Positions 30,310-38,339 of a stretch of DNA of 38,339 nucleotides are shown piece by piece. The DNA is taken from contig CALQZX010000010.1 of the NCBI GenBank assembly GCA_943350175.1, forward strand, positions 1 to 38,339, written 5' to 3'. The translations under genes were made by a program, and so were the position numbers. Source of the stretch: Parcubacteria group bacterium. GTDB taxonomy: Bacteria > Patescibacteriota > Microgenomatia > UBA1400 > PJMF01. Numbering within the stretch: the first letter of the stretch is position 1; every line of letters begins with the position of its first letter. Under the pieces are notes generated by a model, which saw only the letters and a list, made by a program, of their open reading frames with translations, was not told the origin of the DNA and searched no databases.

Positions 30310-31560
30310 ATGTCCACAGTCCAAAATGCCAATTTAGTCAGAACTGAGTTCGCTGCTGCAATCACTCAAATTGCCACTGAACGTAAAATCGAACCAGAAG
30401 ATATTTATGAAGCTATCCGTCAGGCTTTAGTTTCTGCTTACCGCAAACAAATCGGTGATCTTGACGAATCTTTTCATTATTACGTCAAACTAGACGAGAG
30501 TAATGGTTCTGCCCAAATTCTCAAAGCTCCAGTGACCAAAATGGACGAGGAAACTCTCGAACCTTTGGAATGGAATGAGAAAAAAGCCGAGGATGTTACT
30601 CCAGCTGGTTTTGGTCGTATTGCTGCTCAAACCGCCAAACAAGTTATTTTGCAACGTATTCGCCGCTCAGAACGCGACACCATCATCTCTGCCTACAGAG
30701 ATCGTATTGGTGAAGTTGTGACTGGTCAGGTGCTTCGTATGCAAGGTCGCTCCGTGATCTTAGATATCGGTCGTGGTCAGGCTTTTATGCCACCAGAAGA
30801 GCAGATGCGTGGTGAATTTTATCGTTTAAATCAACGTTTAGCAGTTCTTATCAAAGAAATTAGTGAAACTGTCCGTGGTGAGCAAATCATCGTCACTCGT
30901 GCTAGCGCTGAATTAGTTAGTAAGCTTTTTGAGCGTGAAGTGCCAGAGGTTTCTTCCGGTGCGGTCGAGATTGTTGGCATTGCTCGCGAAGCCGGTGTTC
31001 GTACCAAACTAACTGTCAAATCCACTCAAGAAGGTGTTGATCCAGTCGGTTCATGTGTTGGACAGCGTGGCGTTCGTGTTCAAAAAGTCATCGAAGAACT
31101 AAACAATGAAAAAGTCGATATTATTCCTTTCTCTGCCGACGATCGTTTGTTAATTCAAGCATCTTTGGCTCCAGCTGAAGGTTTGAAGATCGAAATCGAC
31201 GACAGAATTAGAATGGTTTCCGTCACTGCTCCAGATGATCAGCTTTCTTTAGTCATTGGCCGAGGTGGTCAAAACGTTCGTTTAGCCGCCAAATTGACTG
31301 GTTATCAAATCACCGTCAAATCAGCTTCTGGTCTAGTTCAATCAGCTGTGACTGGTAAAGAAGATTATGAAATTGATACCTTTGGTTTGGAAACTGCTAC
31401 TAGAGAAATCCTGATTCAACACAAATTAACCACTTTAGCTGACTTGGTGCGTTTCAGAGATAAATGGGTTAATATGAATGAGATCGTTGATGAAGATCAG
31501 AAAATTTTATTAGCTAAGGCTGATGAATTTTTAGCTATTGAGAGTAAACGCGAATTTTAA
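30310..31560 (+). CDS. nusA: Transcription termination/antitermination protein NusA
   Basis: N-domain, S1 (GEVVTGQVLRMQGRSVILDIGRGQAFMPPEEQ), KH (DPVGSCVGQRGVRVQKVIEELNNEKVDII; VIGRGGQNVRLAAKLTGYQI). Confidence 0.97.
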   Translation: MSTVQNANLVRTEFAAAITQIATERKIEPEDIYEAIRQALVSAYRKQIGDLDESFHYYVKLDESNGSAQILKAPVTKMDEETLEPLEWNEKKAEDVTPAGFGRIAAQTAKQVILQRIRRSERDTIISAYRDRIGEVVTGQVLRMQGRSVILDIGRGQAFMPPEEQMRGEFYRLNQRLAVLIKEISETVRGEQIIVTRASAELVSKLFEREVPEVSSGAVEIVGIAREAGVRTKLTVKSTQEGVDPVGSCVGQRGVRVQKVIEELNNEKVDIIPFSADDRLLIQASLAPAEGLKIEIDDRIRMVSVTAPDDQLSLVIGRGGQNVRLAAKLTGYQITVKSASGLVQSAVTGKEDYEIDTFGLETATREILIQHKLTTLADLVRFRDKWVNMNEIVDEDQKILLAKADEFLAIESKREF

Positions 31561-31580
31561 TTGAAAGATAATTTTAAATA

Positions 31581-33065
31581 ATGTTACAAAAAAGAGGACC
31601 AATTATTACCATCATGGGCCATGTCGATCACGGCAAGACCTCTCTCTTGGATTTTATTCGTCACTCTAGCCTAACATCTCGTGAAGCCGGTGGTATTACT
31701 CAGCGCATTGGTGCTTATCAGATTGAATTTCAAGATCAAAAGATTACTTTTATTGACACTCCAGGTCATGCTGCTTTTAACAAAATGCGTGAGCGTGGGG
31801 CTCAGGTAACTGATCTGGTTATTTTAGTCGTTGCTGCCAATGATGGTGTTAAACCTCAAACCCTAGAATCAATTCGTTTTATCAAGGAAAGCAAAGTGCC
31901 TTTCTTGGTAGCTATCAATAAAATTGATTTGCCAGATTTGCATTTAGAAGTAGTTAAAAGTCAGCTAGCTGAGGCCGGAGTACTTCTCCAAGAATACGGT
32001 GGCGAAATCGAAGCCGTTGAAATTTCTGCTAAAACAGGTCTAGGCGTCGATAAATTGCTCGAAACCATTGCTGTCATGGCTGATTTACTTGAACTCAAAG
32101 CTGATCCAGAAGCTCCACTTGAAGCTGTTGTGATTGAATCCACCAAAGACAAAAATAAAGGTCCAGTAGCTCATGTCATCGTTCGTTCTGGAACATTGCA
32201 GGTCCGCCAAGACTTACTCACTGAGGAAGTGACTGGTCGCGTGCGTTTGCTAGAAAATGAAAAAGGTCAGGCTATCGACAAAGTTTTGCCAGGTGAACCA
32301 GCCGAAATCATTGGATTGGATGAGGTGCCAGAAGTTGGCAGTGTTATTCGTGATGCAAGTGCTGTTTATGACGCAGATATGACTGCTGAATTTAGCAAAA
32401 CTGGTGAGCTAGAAAAATCATTCCATTTGAGTGATGAAGTGAATTGGGAAAATTTTGACCTAGATTTTATGTTGGGTGAAAAAGAAAAAATTAAACTAAT
32501 CATCAAAGCTGATGTTAAGGGAACTCTCGAAGCCATTCTGCAAAGTTTAGACAAGGAAACTGTTGAGGTAATTGCTTGTGGTGTTGGCCAGGTCACTGAA
32601 CAAGACATGGAATTGGCTCGCGATGGCAAAGTAATTTTGATTGCTTTCAACGTCAAAGTGAACAACACTCAGAAGAAAATCGCCAAAAACATGGGTGTCA
32701 AAATCAAAGAATACAATATTATTTATCACCTCATTGAGGATTTGCAACAAAGCATGCTTAAGCTGATGGACTCTACTTTTGACGAAGTAGTGACTGGTGA
32801 AGCTGAGATTTTGCAAATTTTCAAAATGAATGGTGAAGTAATTGCTGGAGTTCGCGTCAAGACTGGTGAGCTCAAAAAAGCTGATTTACTACACTTAAAA
32901 CGTGGTGAAGATATTATTGCTAATCCAGTGCTTAGAATCATGAAGCATGGTAAAGAAGAAATTGACCGCATTGGTCCTAAAAATGAAGGTGGCCTTACTT
33001 TCAAAAACAAAAAGCTAGACTTTCAAGTTGGTGACATTATTGTTGCTTACAAAAAAGAAAGCTAA
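31581..33065 (+). CDS. infB: Translation initiation factor IF-2 (core only)
   Basis: RGPIITIMGHVDHGKTSLLDFIR, FIDTPGHAAFNKMRERGAQVTDL, NKIDLP; lacks the long N-terminal region. Confidence 0.97.
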   Translation: MLQKRGPIITIMGHVDHGKTSLLDFIRHSSLTSREAGGITQRIGAYQIEFQDQKITFIDTPGHAAFNKMRERGAQVTDLVILVVAANDGVKPQTLESIRFIKESKVPFLVAINKIDLPDLHLEVVKSQLAEAGVLLQEYGGEIEAVEISAKTGLGVDKLLETIAVMADLLELKADPEAPLEAVVIESTKDKNKGPVAHVIVRSGTLQVRQDLLTEEVTGRVRLLENEKGQAIDKVLPGEPAEIIGLDEVPEVGSVIRDASAVYDADMTAEFSKTGELEKSFHLSDEVNWENFDLDFMLGEKEKIKLIIKADVKGTLEAILQSLDKETVEVIACGVGQVTEQDMELARDGKVILIAFNVKVNNTQKKIAKNMGVKIKEYNIIYHLIEDLQQSMLKLMDSTFDEVVTGEAEILQIFKMNGEVIAGVRVKTGELKKADLLHLKRGEDIIANPVLRIMKHGKEEIDRIGPKNEGGLTFKNKKLDFQVGDIIVAYKKES

Positions 33066-33237
33066 ATTTCTTGGTTACCGGCAGGTTTCCTAAATTTTCT
33101 TTCCAAAGAATATAACAAACTAGAGCAAACAGATTCTCCTGTAATTGTGCTATTTGACTTGACCAAAGAATTGTTTTTAAATGAAAGATGTATAATACTT
33201 TATTAGAAAATTATAGGTATTTAGGTAAAAGGAAAAT

Positions 33238-35397
33238 ATGCAAGAAAATGGCAACAATGGAGCTAGCTGGATGGATAAAATAAAAGGCTTGGGTGGCAAA
33301 GTTGGAAATGATTTAAAAGATAGAGCTTCAGAGGCTGCTACCGTAACTAGACTAAATCAAGCTACTGGCTTTGTTGGTGATGTTGCCACGCAAGTTGGGC
33401 ATGGAGTTGGTGAGGAAGTTACTAGGTTTGTTGGTGCAGTGGATGTTGTTGGTGACAGACTTGGTCAAGCTGGTGAGTATGTTGGAAAAACAGCAGATAA
33501 TCTTGCTTCTTCAGCTAAAAAAGATTTAAGTGGAGAAGTTGTTGGCGCAGGCTTAAAAAAGTTTGGATATGACGTAGTTGGAAAGATTCAAAATGGTGTC
33601 CAAGAAGTTGTCATGCGTAACGCTGGCAAGCTTGCTACTATTTATAATGATCACGCTGCTCCAGTGCTAAGAAGAAATGGAATTGATCTCACAGCCAAAG
33701 CATATAATGCATATGATGCCTTTGATAAAAGATCTGAAGCTGTTGATCCAGCAGACAAAGCTGAGGTGAAAGCTGCCGAAAAGATTGAAGGACAACAGAT
33801 GATAGACGATGTGATGGGTAATTTGAAAGCTGCTGTCGATTTTGATCAGATGAAGGACCAGGCTGTTTCAGCATTGATTGAAAAGGCACTTGGTGGAACA
33901 GAATTAGCTAGGAAAGCTGGACCAGCTCTTCTAAAAGGTTTGGTGGCCATGATGCTGGAAGGCTCTAATTTTAGTGGTAGAACTGCAGATGCAAAAAAGG
34001 GTTTGCAGGCGCTCTTGTCAGATAAAGAGCAAATGGCAGAGCTAAAGAGTAAACAAATCGATATTTCTCAATTAGTTGAAGATTTTAATGCTGCTTTGGA
34101 AGATATCTCTTCTAAAAGAGAGTTGGTAATGGCATCCAGAGGTAAAGAGAATATTTCATGGGAATATGAGGGTGATTTAATTAAAGCAAGCGAAAGTTTC
34201 CAGAGTGATGCAATTGACTTGGGATATGAAGTCATAGCAGCTCTTCCAGAAAAGGCTACTGAGCTAAATATTGATAATATTGTTGCTGCTAGAGTCAAAG
34301 CCATAGATCTTGCCAGTAAAACTAGAGATGTGGTTAGTCCTTTAAAGAGTGTAGCTAAAAATATGGAAAGGCGTTTTCCAGAGAAAGCTGATGAAATCAA
34401 GGCTTCTTTATCTAGAGTTTTAGCCAAGTGGACTGAGGCGAAAGGTGTTGCTAGACAATTGATGACAGAAGTTAAAGTTGATAAGGCTACCAGCTCTAAA
34501 GTAGAGGGCGATATGCTTGCAGGTATTATTGATAAGAATGATATGTTTAACAGTATCACTGCTAAACAGCAAAGAGCTGTGATGGATCAAATTGGTGCTA
34601 AAGTTAAGGGTGAAAGTGAGCCAGCTCAATATGATCGTGTTCCTGGTAGCCTATATGATAGGGCTATCTCAGCAGGTGAAGAATATACTCGTTTAGTTGT
34701 TTGTTATGAGCAATCTAGAGAATATGTAACCAGTCACCCAGAAGCTGCTGATATTCTAATGATTTTAGCTGAAAATGTTATGCAAGCTAAATCTAGAATG
34801 GAATTGGCTCAGAACAAGATAGATGCAGAGGTTTTGGTACAATCTCATAAGCTTAAAAATAAGAGTGAATTCACTGCCGAGAGACAAGGCAATCTTGCTA
34901 AAGAAGATGCGGATAGAATCTCCAGAAAAGAAGGCTATGCTTTAATCTTGTCTAGATTTAATGACAGAGTCCAGAAAGAAGGACCAACTGTTAAAAAGAT
35001 AGCTATGCTTCTTGGTGTGGCCGGATTCTCAGTTGTGATTGGTAAAGAGGCTGGACCAGAAATCATTGATGCTACGATCGCTACTGCCAAATTTATAGCT
35101 AAAGTTATTATGGATAATTCTCCAATGATAATTGATGCTGTTAAAACAGTCGGGAAAGCTACTGCTGTTGGTGGTGCTTTAGCTGCTCCAGTTCTACTTT
35201 GGAATTGGGCTATGGAAAAACTTGGTAAGCAGGCAGAAAAAGATGCTTACAAGGGCATTGAGCAAGCAGATAATGATAAAGTGAAGGCGCTAAGCGAACT
35301 TCAAGCAAGCTACAATAGATACGATGAACTGGGTGATAAAGAAACTGCTGCTGACATTAAAAGGATTATGGATAGATTGAAAGGTGGAAACAGTTAA
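33238..35397 (+). CDS. Large alpha-helical orphan protein (719 aa) with C-terminal hydrophobic segments
   Basis: Own SD (AAAGGAAA); Gly/Val/Ala amphipathic N-terminus; hydrophobic stretches KKIAMLLGVAGFSVVIG and VGGALAAPVLLWNWAM. Confidence 0.85.
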   Translation: MQENGNNGASWMDKIKGLGGKVGNDLKDRASEAATVTRLNQATGFVGDVATQVGHGVGEEVTRFVGAVDVVGDRLGQAGEYVGKTADNLASSAKKDLSGEVVGAGLKKFGYDVVGKIQNGVQEVVMRNAGKLATIYNDHAAPVLRRNGIDLTAKAYNAYDAFDKRSEAVDPADKAEVKAAEKIEGQQMIDDVMGNLKAAVDFDQMKDQAVSALIEKALGGTELARKAGPALLKGLVAMMLEGSNFSGRTADAKKGLQALLSDKEQMAELKSKQIDISQLVEDFNAALEDISSKRELVMASRGKENISWEYEGDLIKASESFQSDAIDLGYEVIAALPEKATELNIDNIVAARVKAIDLASKTRDVVSPLKSVAKNMERRFPEKADEIKASLSRVLAKWTEAKGVARQLMTEVKVDKATSSKVEGDMLAGIIDKNDMFNSITAKQQRAVMDQIGAKVKGESEPAQYDRVPGSLYDRAISAGEEYTRLVVCYEQSREYVTSHPEAADILMILAENVMQAKSRMELAQNKIDAEVLVQSHKLKNKSEFTAERQGNLAKEDADRISRKEGYALILSRFNDRVQKEGPTVKKIAMLLGVAGFSVVIGKEAGPEIIDATIATAKFIAKVIMDNSPMIIDAVKTVGKATAVGGALAAPVLLWNWAMEKLGKQAEKDAYKGIEQADNDKVKALSELQASYNRYDELGDKETAADIKRIMDRLKGGNS

Positions 35398-35423
35398 CAC
35401 TCTTTGAAAGGACTTCTATAAAT

Positions 35424-35630
35424 ATGCAAGATCAAAACCAACAAAACAATAATTCTCAGACACAGGCTCAAGACGACTTTTATAATGATGTGGATTCTTT
35501 AAATGTTTCCGCTGATGAGATGAGAGTGATGGCTGCTCTTACTCAAGCTGAGGCAGATGCCGCCGAACGAGCTGGAGAAACTGTCAAAGAGATGGAAGAG
35601 CTAGTTAAAGAAGAGCAATCTCAGGAATAA
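35424..35630 (+). CDS. Small acidic Gln-rich protein (68 aa)
   Basis: MQDQNQQNNNSQTQAQDDFYND...; AAAGGACTTC upstream; 26 nt after the 719-aa gene. Confidence 0.65.
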   Translation: MQDQNQQNNNSQTQAQDDFYNDVDSLNVSADEMRVMAALTQAEADAAERAGETVKEMEELVKEEQSQE

Positions 35631-35756
35631 GCTCTCAGCTTTTTTATAGACCTCTAGTATTTTTCTTTTGTAAGATCTATAATACCCTTCTTATTAATCA
35701 ATGCTTACTTTGATTCTTGGTTTAAGCTACTAAGAATTTAAAGGCGAAAGGAAATT

Positions 35757-36026
35757 ATGGCATTAGCAAAACAAGGCAAAGCTTCAATCATCGTAGAGTT
35801 CGCTCTTTTTGAAGGCGACACTGGATCTCCAGAGGTACAGGTAGCTCTTTTAACTGCTTCTATCGAACAGTTAACTGAACATTTGAAATTGCACAAGAAA
35901 GACAACCACTCTCGCAAAGGCTTGCTCAAACAAGTTTCTAAGAGACGTCGTTTACTCAATTTCTTACTCTCTAGAAGTGAGGATAGATACCGTAAATTGA
36001 TCGGCAAACTTGGTCTTAGTAAATAA
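35757..36026 (+). CDS. rpsO: 30S ribosomal protein S15
   Basis: [61 protein letters not shown]. Confidence 0.98.
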   Translation: MALAKQGKASIIVEFALFEGDTGSPEVQVALLTASIEQLTEHLKLHKKDNHSRKGLLKQVSKRRRLLNFLLSRSEDRYRKLIGKLGLSK

Positions 36027-36050
36027 GATTTATTCGCATAATAAAAAACT

Positions 36051-36081
36051 AAAAGCCTCGTCTAAAAAGCGAGGCTTTTTC
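36051..36081 (+). terminator. Rho-independent terminator after rpsO
   Basis: AAAAGCCTCG-tctaaaaag-CGAGGCTTTTT. Confidence 0.9.
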
Positions 36082-36162
36082 TATGTAATGTTTACTTTGT
36101 TCTCTGTGTTCACCTCATAACCGTGAACAAACCAGTTTTTTACTTATATTTCACGATTATAC

Positions 36163-36191
36163 TTGCCTAAACCGTTAATAGCTGCTATAAT
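36163..36191 (+). promoter_or_regulatory. fic promoter (TTGCCT-N17-TATAAT)
   Basis: -35 36163-36168, 17-bp spacer, -10 36186-36191, ATG at 36203. Confidence 0.65.
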
Positions 36192-36202
36192 TAACTGTAC
36201 AT

Positions 36203-37084
36203 ATGCCTAAAACCTCTCTTTTTCTCAATGTTATTCCTAAACTTCGCCAACGCTACTATCAAGCGTTGTCTGGTAAAGAGAGTCTTATTAAGTTGATTGG
36301 TGAGGCTGAAGTTCCAGAGCAGGTTTATAACTCTAACGCGATTGAAAATAGCACTCTAACTCTAGAGGAAACAGAAAAAATTCTGTTGCAAATTGAATTA
36401 GATCGCTACATTTCTGAACGAGAAATCTTTGAAGCTCGTAACTTGGCCAGAGTAGTTACTTATCTTGAAAAAACTGCAACAACTCAGAGTCTTACTATGG
36501 AGACGATGCTGCTTTTGCATAGAATGTTGTTGGCTAATATTCGTGATGAAGTGGCTGGCAGGTGGAGAGCGAACAATGAATTTGTGCGTGTGGGCAGGCA
36601 CATTGGGGCGCATCCCAAGGATATCGCACCTTTACTAGAGGATATTTTGATGGAGTATCATGCTTTTTCTAGCACAAATATTATTAAGAGGATTGCTAAA
36701 TTTCATCTTGCTTTTGAACACATTCACCCTTTCATTGATGGCAATGGCCGAATCGGTAGAGTGCTGACCAACTATCTGCTTTTGCGCGAAGGATACGTGC
36801 CAATTAATATTAAGTTTGTTGACAGAGCTCATTATTACGATGCATTTAGGCAGTTTGACAGCAATGGTGAGACCGCCATCATGGAGCGTATCGTAGGTTT
36901 GGCGTTGTCACAAAGCTACCATAAGAGACTAGCTTACTTGGAGGATAAAAAAATCATTTCCTTGCAGGAATATGCACAGCTTAGCCATCAATCTTATTCC
37001 AACGCTCTTAATAAAGCCAACCGTCAAACAATTGAGGCTTTTTTGGAGAAAAATCGTTGGTGTATTGGTGTTGATAGAAGTTGA
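36203..37084 (+). CDS. Fic family protein (predicted AMPylase) with intramolecular inhibitory motif
   Basis: Fic motif HPFIDGNGRIGR; N-terminal SNAIEN fits the [S/T]xxxE[G/N] inhibitory helix. Confidence 0.95.
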   Translation: MPKTSLFLNVIPKLRQRYYQALSGKESLIKLIGEAEVPEQVYNSNAIENSTLTLEETEKILLQIELDRYISEREIFEARNLARVVTYLEKTATTQSLTMETMLLLHRMLLANIRDEVAGRWRANNEFVRVGRHIGAHPKDIAPLLEDILMEYHAFSSTNIIKRIAKFHLAFEHIHPFIDGNGRIGRVLTNYLLLREGYVPINIKFVDRAHYYDAFRQFDSNGETAIMERIVGLALSQSYHKRLAYLEDKKIISLQEYAQLSHQSYSNALNKANRQTIEAFLEKNRWCIGVDRS

Positions 37085-37146
37085 CGCTATTTTTTCGCCA
37101 AACTTTCGCCTTCTAAATTTGTGGTTTTTTGTTAAGATCGGAACTA

Positions 37147-37362
37147 GTGCCAAAGACTTCTACTCTCAAACCCACTCTCAATCAAGCTGATGTTGATTTA
37201 CTGATGCAGAACATGGGTTTGACTTTTACCCACAAAGAATTAGAACGACATATATCTATTAAACACGATAAAGTTATTGCTTTACTTAATGATATTCTTG
37301 TTGACTTAAAAAAGATTAGAGAAGAATATTCTGGGCTTATAGCCAGTTTTACTCAGGTCTAA
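37147..37362 (+). CDS. Small hypothetical helical protein (~71 aa from GTG 37147)
   Basis: ORF just downstream of fic; ERHISIKHDKVIALLNDILVDLKKIREEYSGLI looks coiled-coil; the track start (TTG 37129) is less likely. Confidence 0.5.
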   Translation: MPKTSTLKPTLNQADVDLLMQNMGLTFTHKELERHISIKHDKVIALLNDILVDLKKIREEYSGLIASFTQV

Positions 37363-37568
37363 GAATTATTTAATCCCAGAAGTCATGATGTGGAAGTTTC
37401 AAGTGAGGTTTTTCATGTTACAATACCTATATATTAATTAAGAAACTTCCGTGCAGAGTCACAGAGGATTCCAAAAAGACGAGAATTTTTTCTCCTCTTT
37501 TCAGAATACTCGGCTCTCCACTAAAGTTTTCAAAGCGCCCTAATTTTAAAGGGCAAGAAAGTAAAAAT

Positions 37569-38339
37569 ATGTCTTATCCAAAGTATGGAAATACTTATAA
37601 GAAAGATCTTCTGGTGGGTGACAAAGTCATTCATTTAGAAATCGGTAAATTTAGTGAGCAGGTGTCGGCCGCAGTGCTTGCCACTTGTGGTGAAACTATC
37701 GTTCACACCACTGTCGCTCTTGGTAGAAAAGTCAATTTAGGCTATTTCCCATTATCAGTTGAATTCGTTGAAAAACTTTTCGCTGGTGGCATTATCAAAG
37801 GTTCTCGCTGGGTCAAACGTGATGGTCGTCCAACTGACGATTCAGTTTTGCGTTCCAGAGTCATTGATCGTACCATGCGTCCACTTTTCCCAGATGGATT
37901 GACCAATGAAGTTCAGGTCATCAGCACTGTTTTGTCTTACGATGGTGAAAATGAACCAGATATGATGGCTCTCGTGAGTGCTGGTTTGGCTTTGCAAATT
38001 TCCGACATTCCTTTTGACGGTCCAGTTGCTGGAATGCGTCTTGGTTTAGATGAAAACAAACAATTCATCATCAATCCACTTCGTAGTCAAGTCAAAGGTA
38101 ATGATCTAGATTTGATCGTTTCTGCTTCTAAGAATTCTATCGTCATGGTCGAAGCCGGTGCCAATGAAGTTGCCGAAGAAATCATGATCGAAGCTTTGCT
38201 AAGAGCTCAAGAAGAAGCTACTAAAGTTTGTGAGCAAATCGAGGCCATTGCTGCTGAAGTTGGTAAGGAAAAAGTCACTTTAGTTGACGCCGAAGATCCA
38301 GCCAAAGTCGCTGCCAAGCAAGCCATCGTTGATCGTATG
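37569..38339 (+). CDS. pnp: Polynucleotide phosphorylase, 5' part; truncated by the window end
   Basis: MSYPKYGNTYKKDLLVGDKVIHLEIGKFSEQVSAAVLATCGETIVHTTVALGRK...FFxxSVEF-type region, GSRWVKRDGRPTDDSVLRSRVIDRTMRPLFPDG; open to the last base; missing from the ORF track. Confidence 0.95.
   Translation, partial: MSYPKYGNTYKKDLLVGDKVIHLEIGKFSEQVSAAVLATCGETIVHTTVALGRKVNLGYFPLSVEFVEKLFAGGIIKGSRWVKRDGRPTDDSVLRSRVIDRTMRPLFPDGLTNEVQVISTVLSYDGENEPDMMALVSAGLALQISDIPFDGPVAGMRLGLDENKQFIINPLRSQVKGNDLDLIVSASKNSIVMVEAGANEVAEEIMIEALLRAQEEATKVCEQIEAIAAEVGKEKVTLVDAEDPAKVAAKQAIVDRM

Noticed and set aside
34068-34559. 163-aa antisense ORF in the 719-aa gene
   Set aside because: Ser/Leu-rich shadow translation, no SD; the plus-strand ORF is much longer and has an SD.

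Overview
The window looks like chromosome from a small-genome, AT-rich bacterium of Candidate Phyla Radiation/Patescibacteria type. That placement is inferred from the gene complement and shortened proteins; I had no phylogeny. It is mostly housekeeping: groES-groEL, two CAT-anticodon tRNAs, a tyrosine recombinase, trpS-ddl, ftsH, a complete F-type ATP synthase operon (atpBEFHAGDC), hrcA-grpE-dnaK-dnaJ, nusA-infB, rpsO, and the 5' part of pnp (absent from the ORF track). Several orphan proteins are interspersed. I found no CRISPR array, IS element or rRNA. The most interesting signals are: (1) a GroES with a ~98-aa insertion in the roof hairpin carrying 23 Cys and a HCHDC motif; (2) a 174-bp element between hrcA and grpE bounded by ~29-bp near-perfect inverted repeats with several nested hairpins; (3) three diverged CIRCE-like 27-mers (9-N9-9) upstream of groES, hrcA and dnaK; (4) a hairpin-rich dnaK leader with a 3-codon ORF overlapping the dnaK start (ATGA); (5) a strong promoter followed by an intrinsic terminator in the nusA leader; (6) an orphan alpha-solenoid with ~32-36-aa PPR-like periodicity, translationally coupled to a K+ channel; (7) unusual tRNA-Met anticodon stems; (8) a 71-aa ATP synthase delta subunit.
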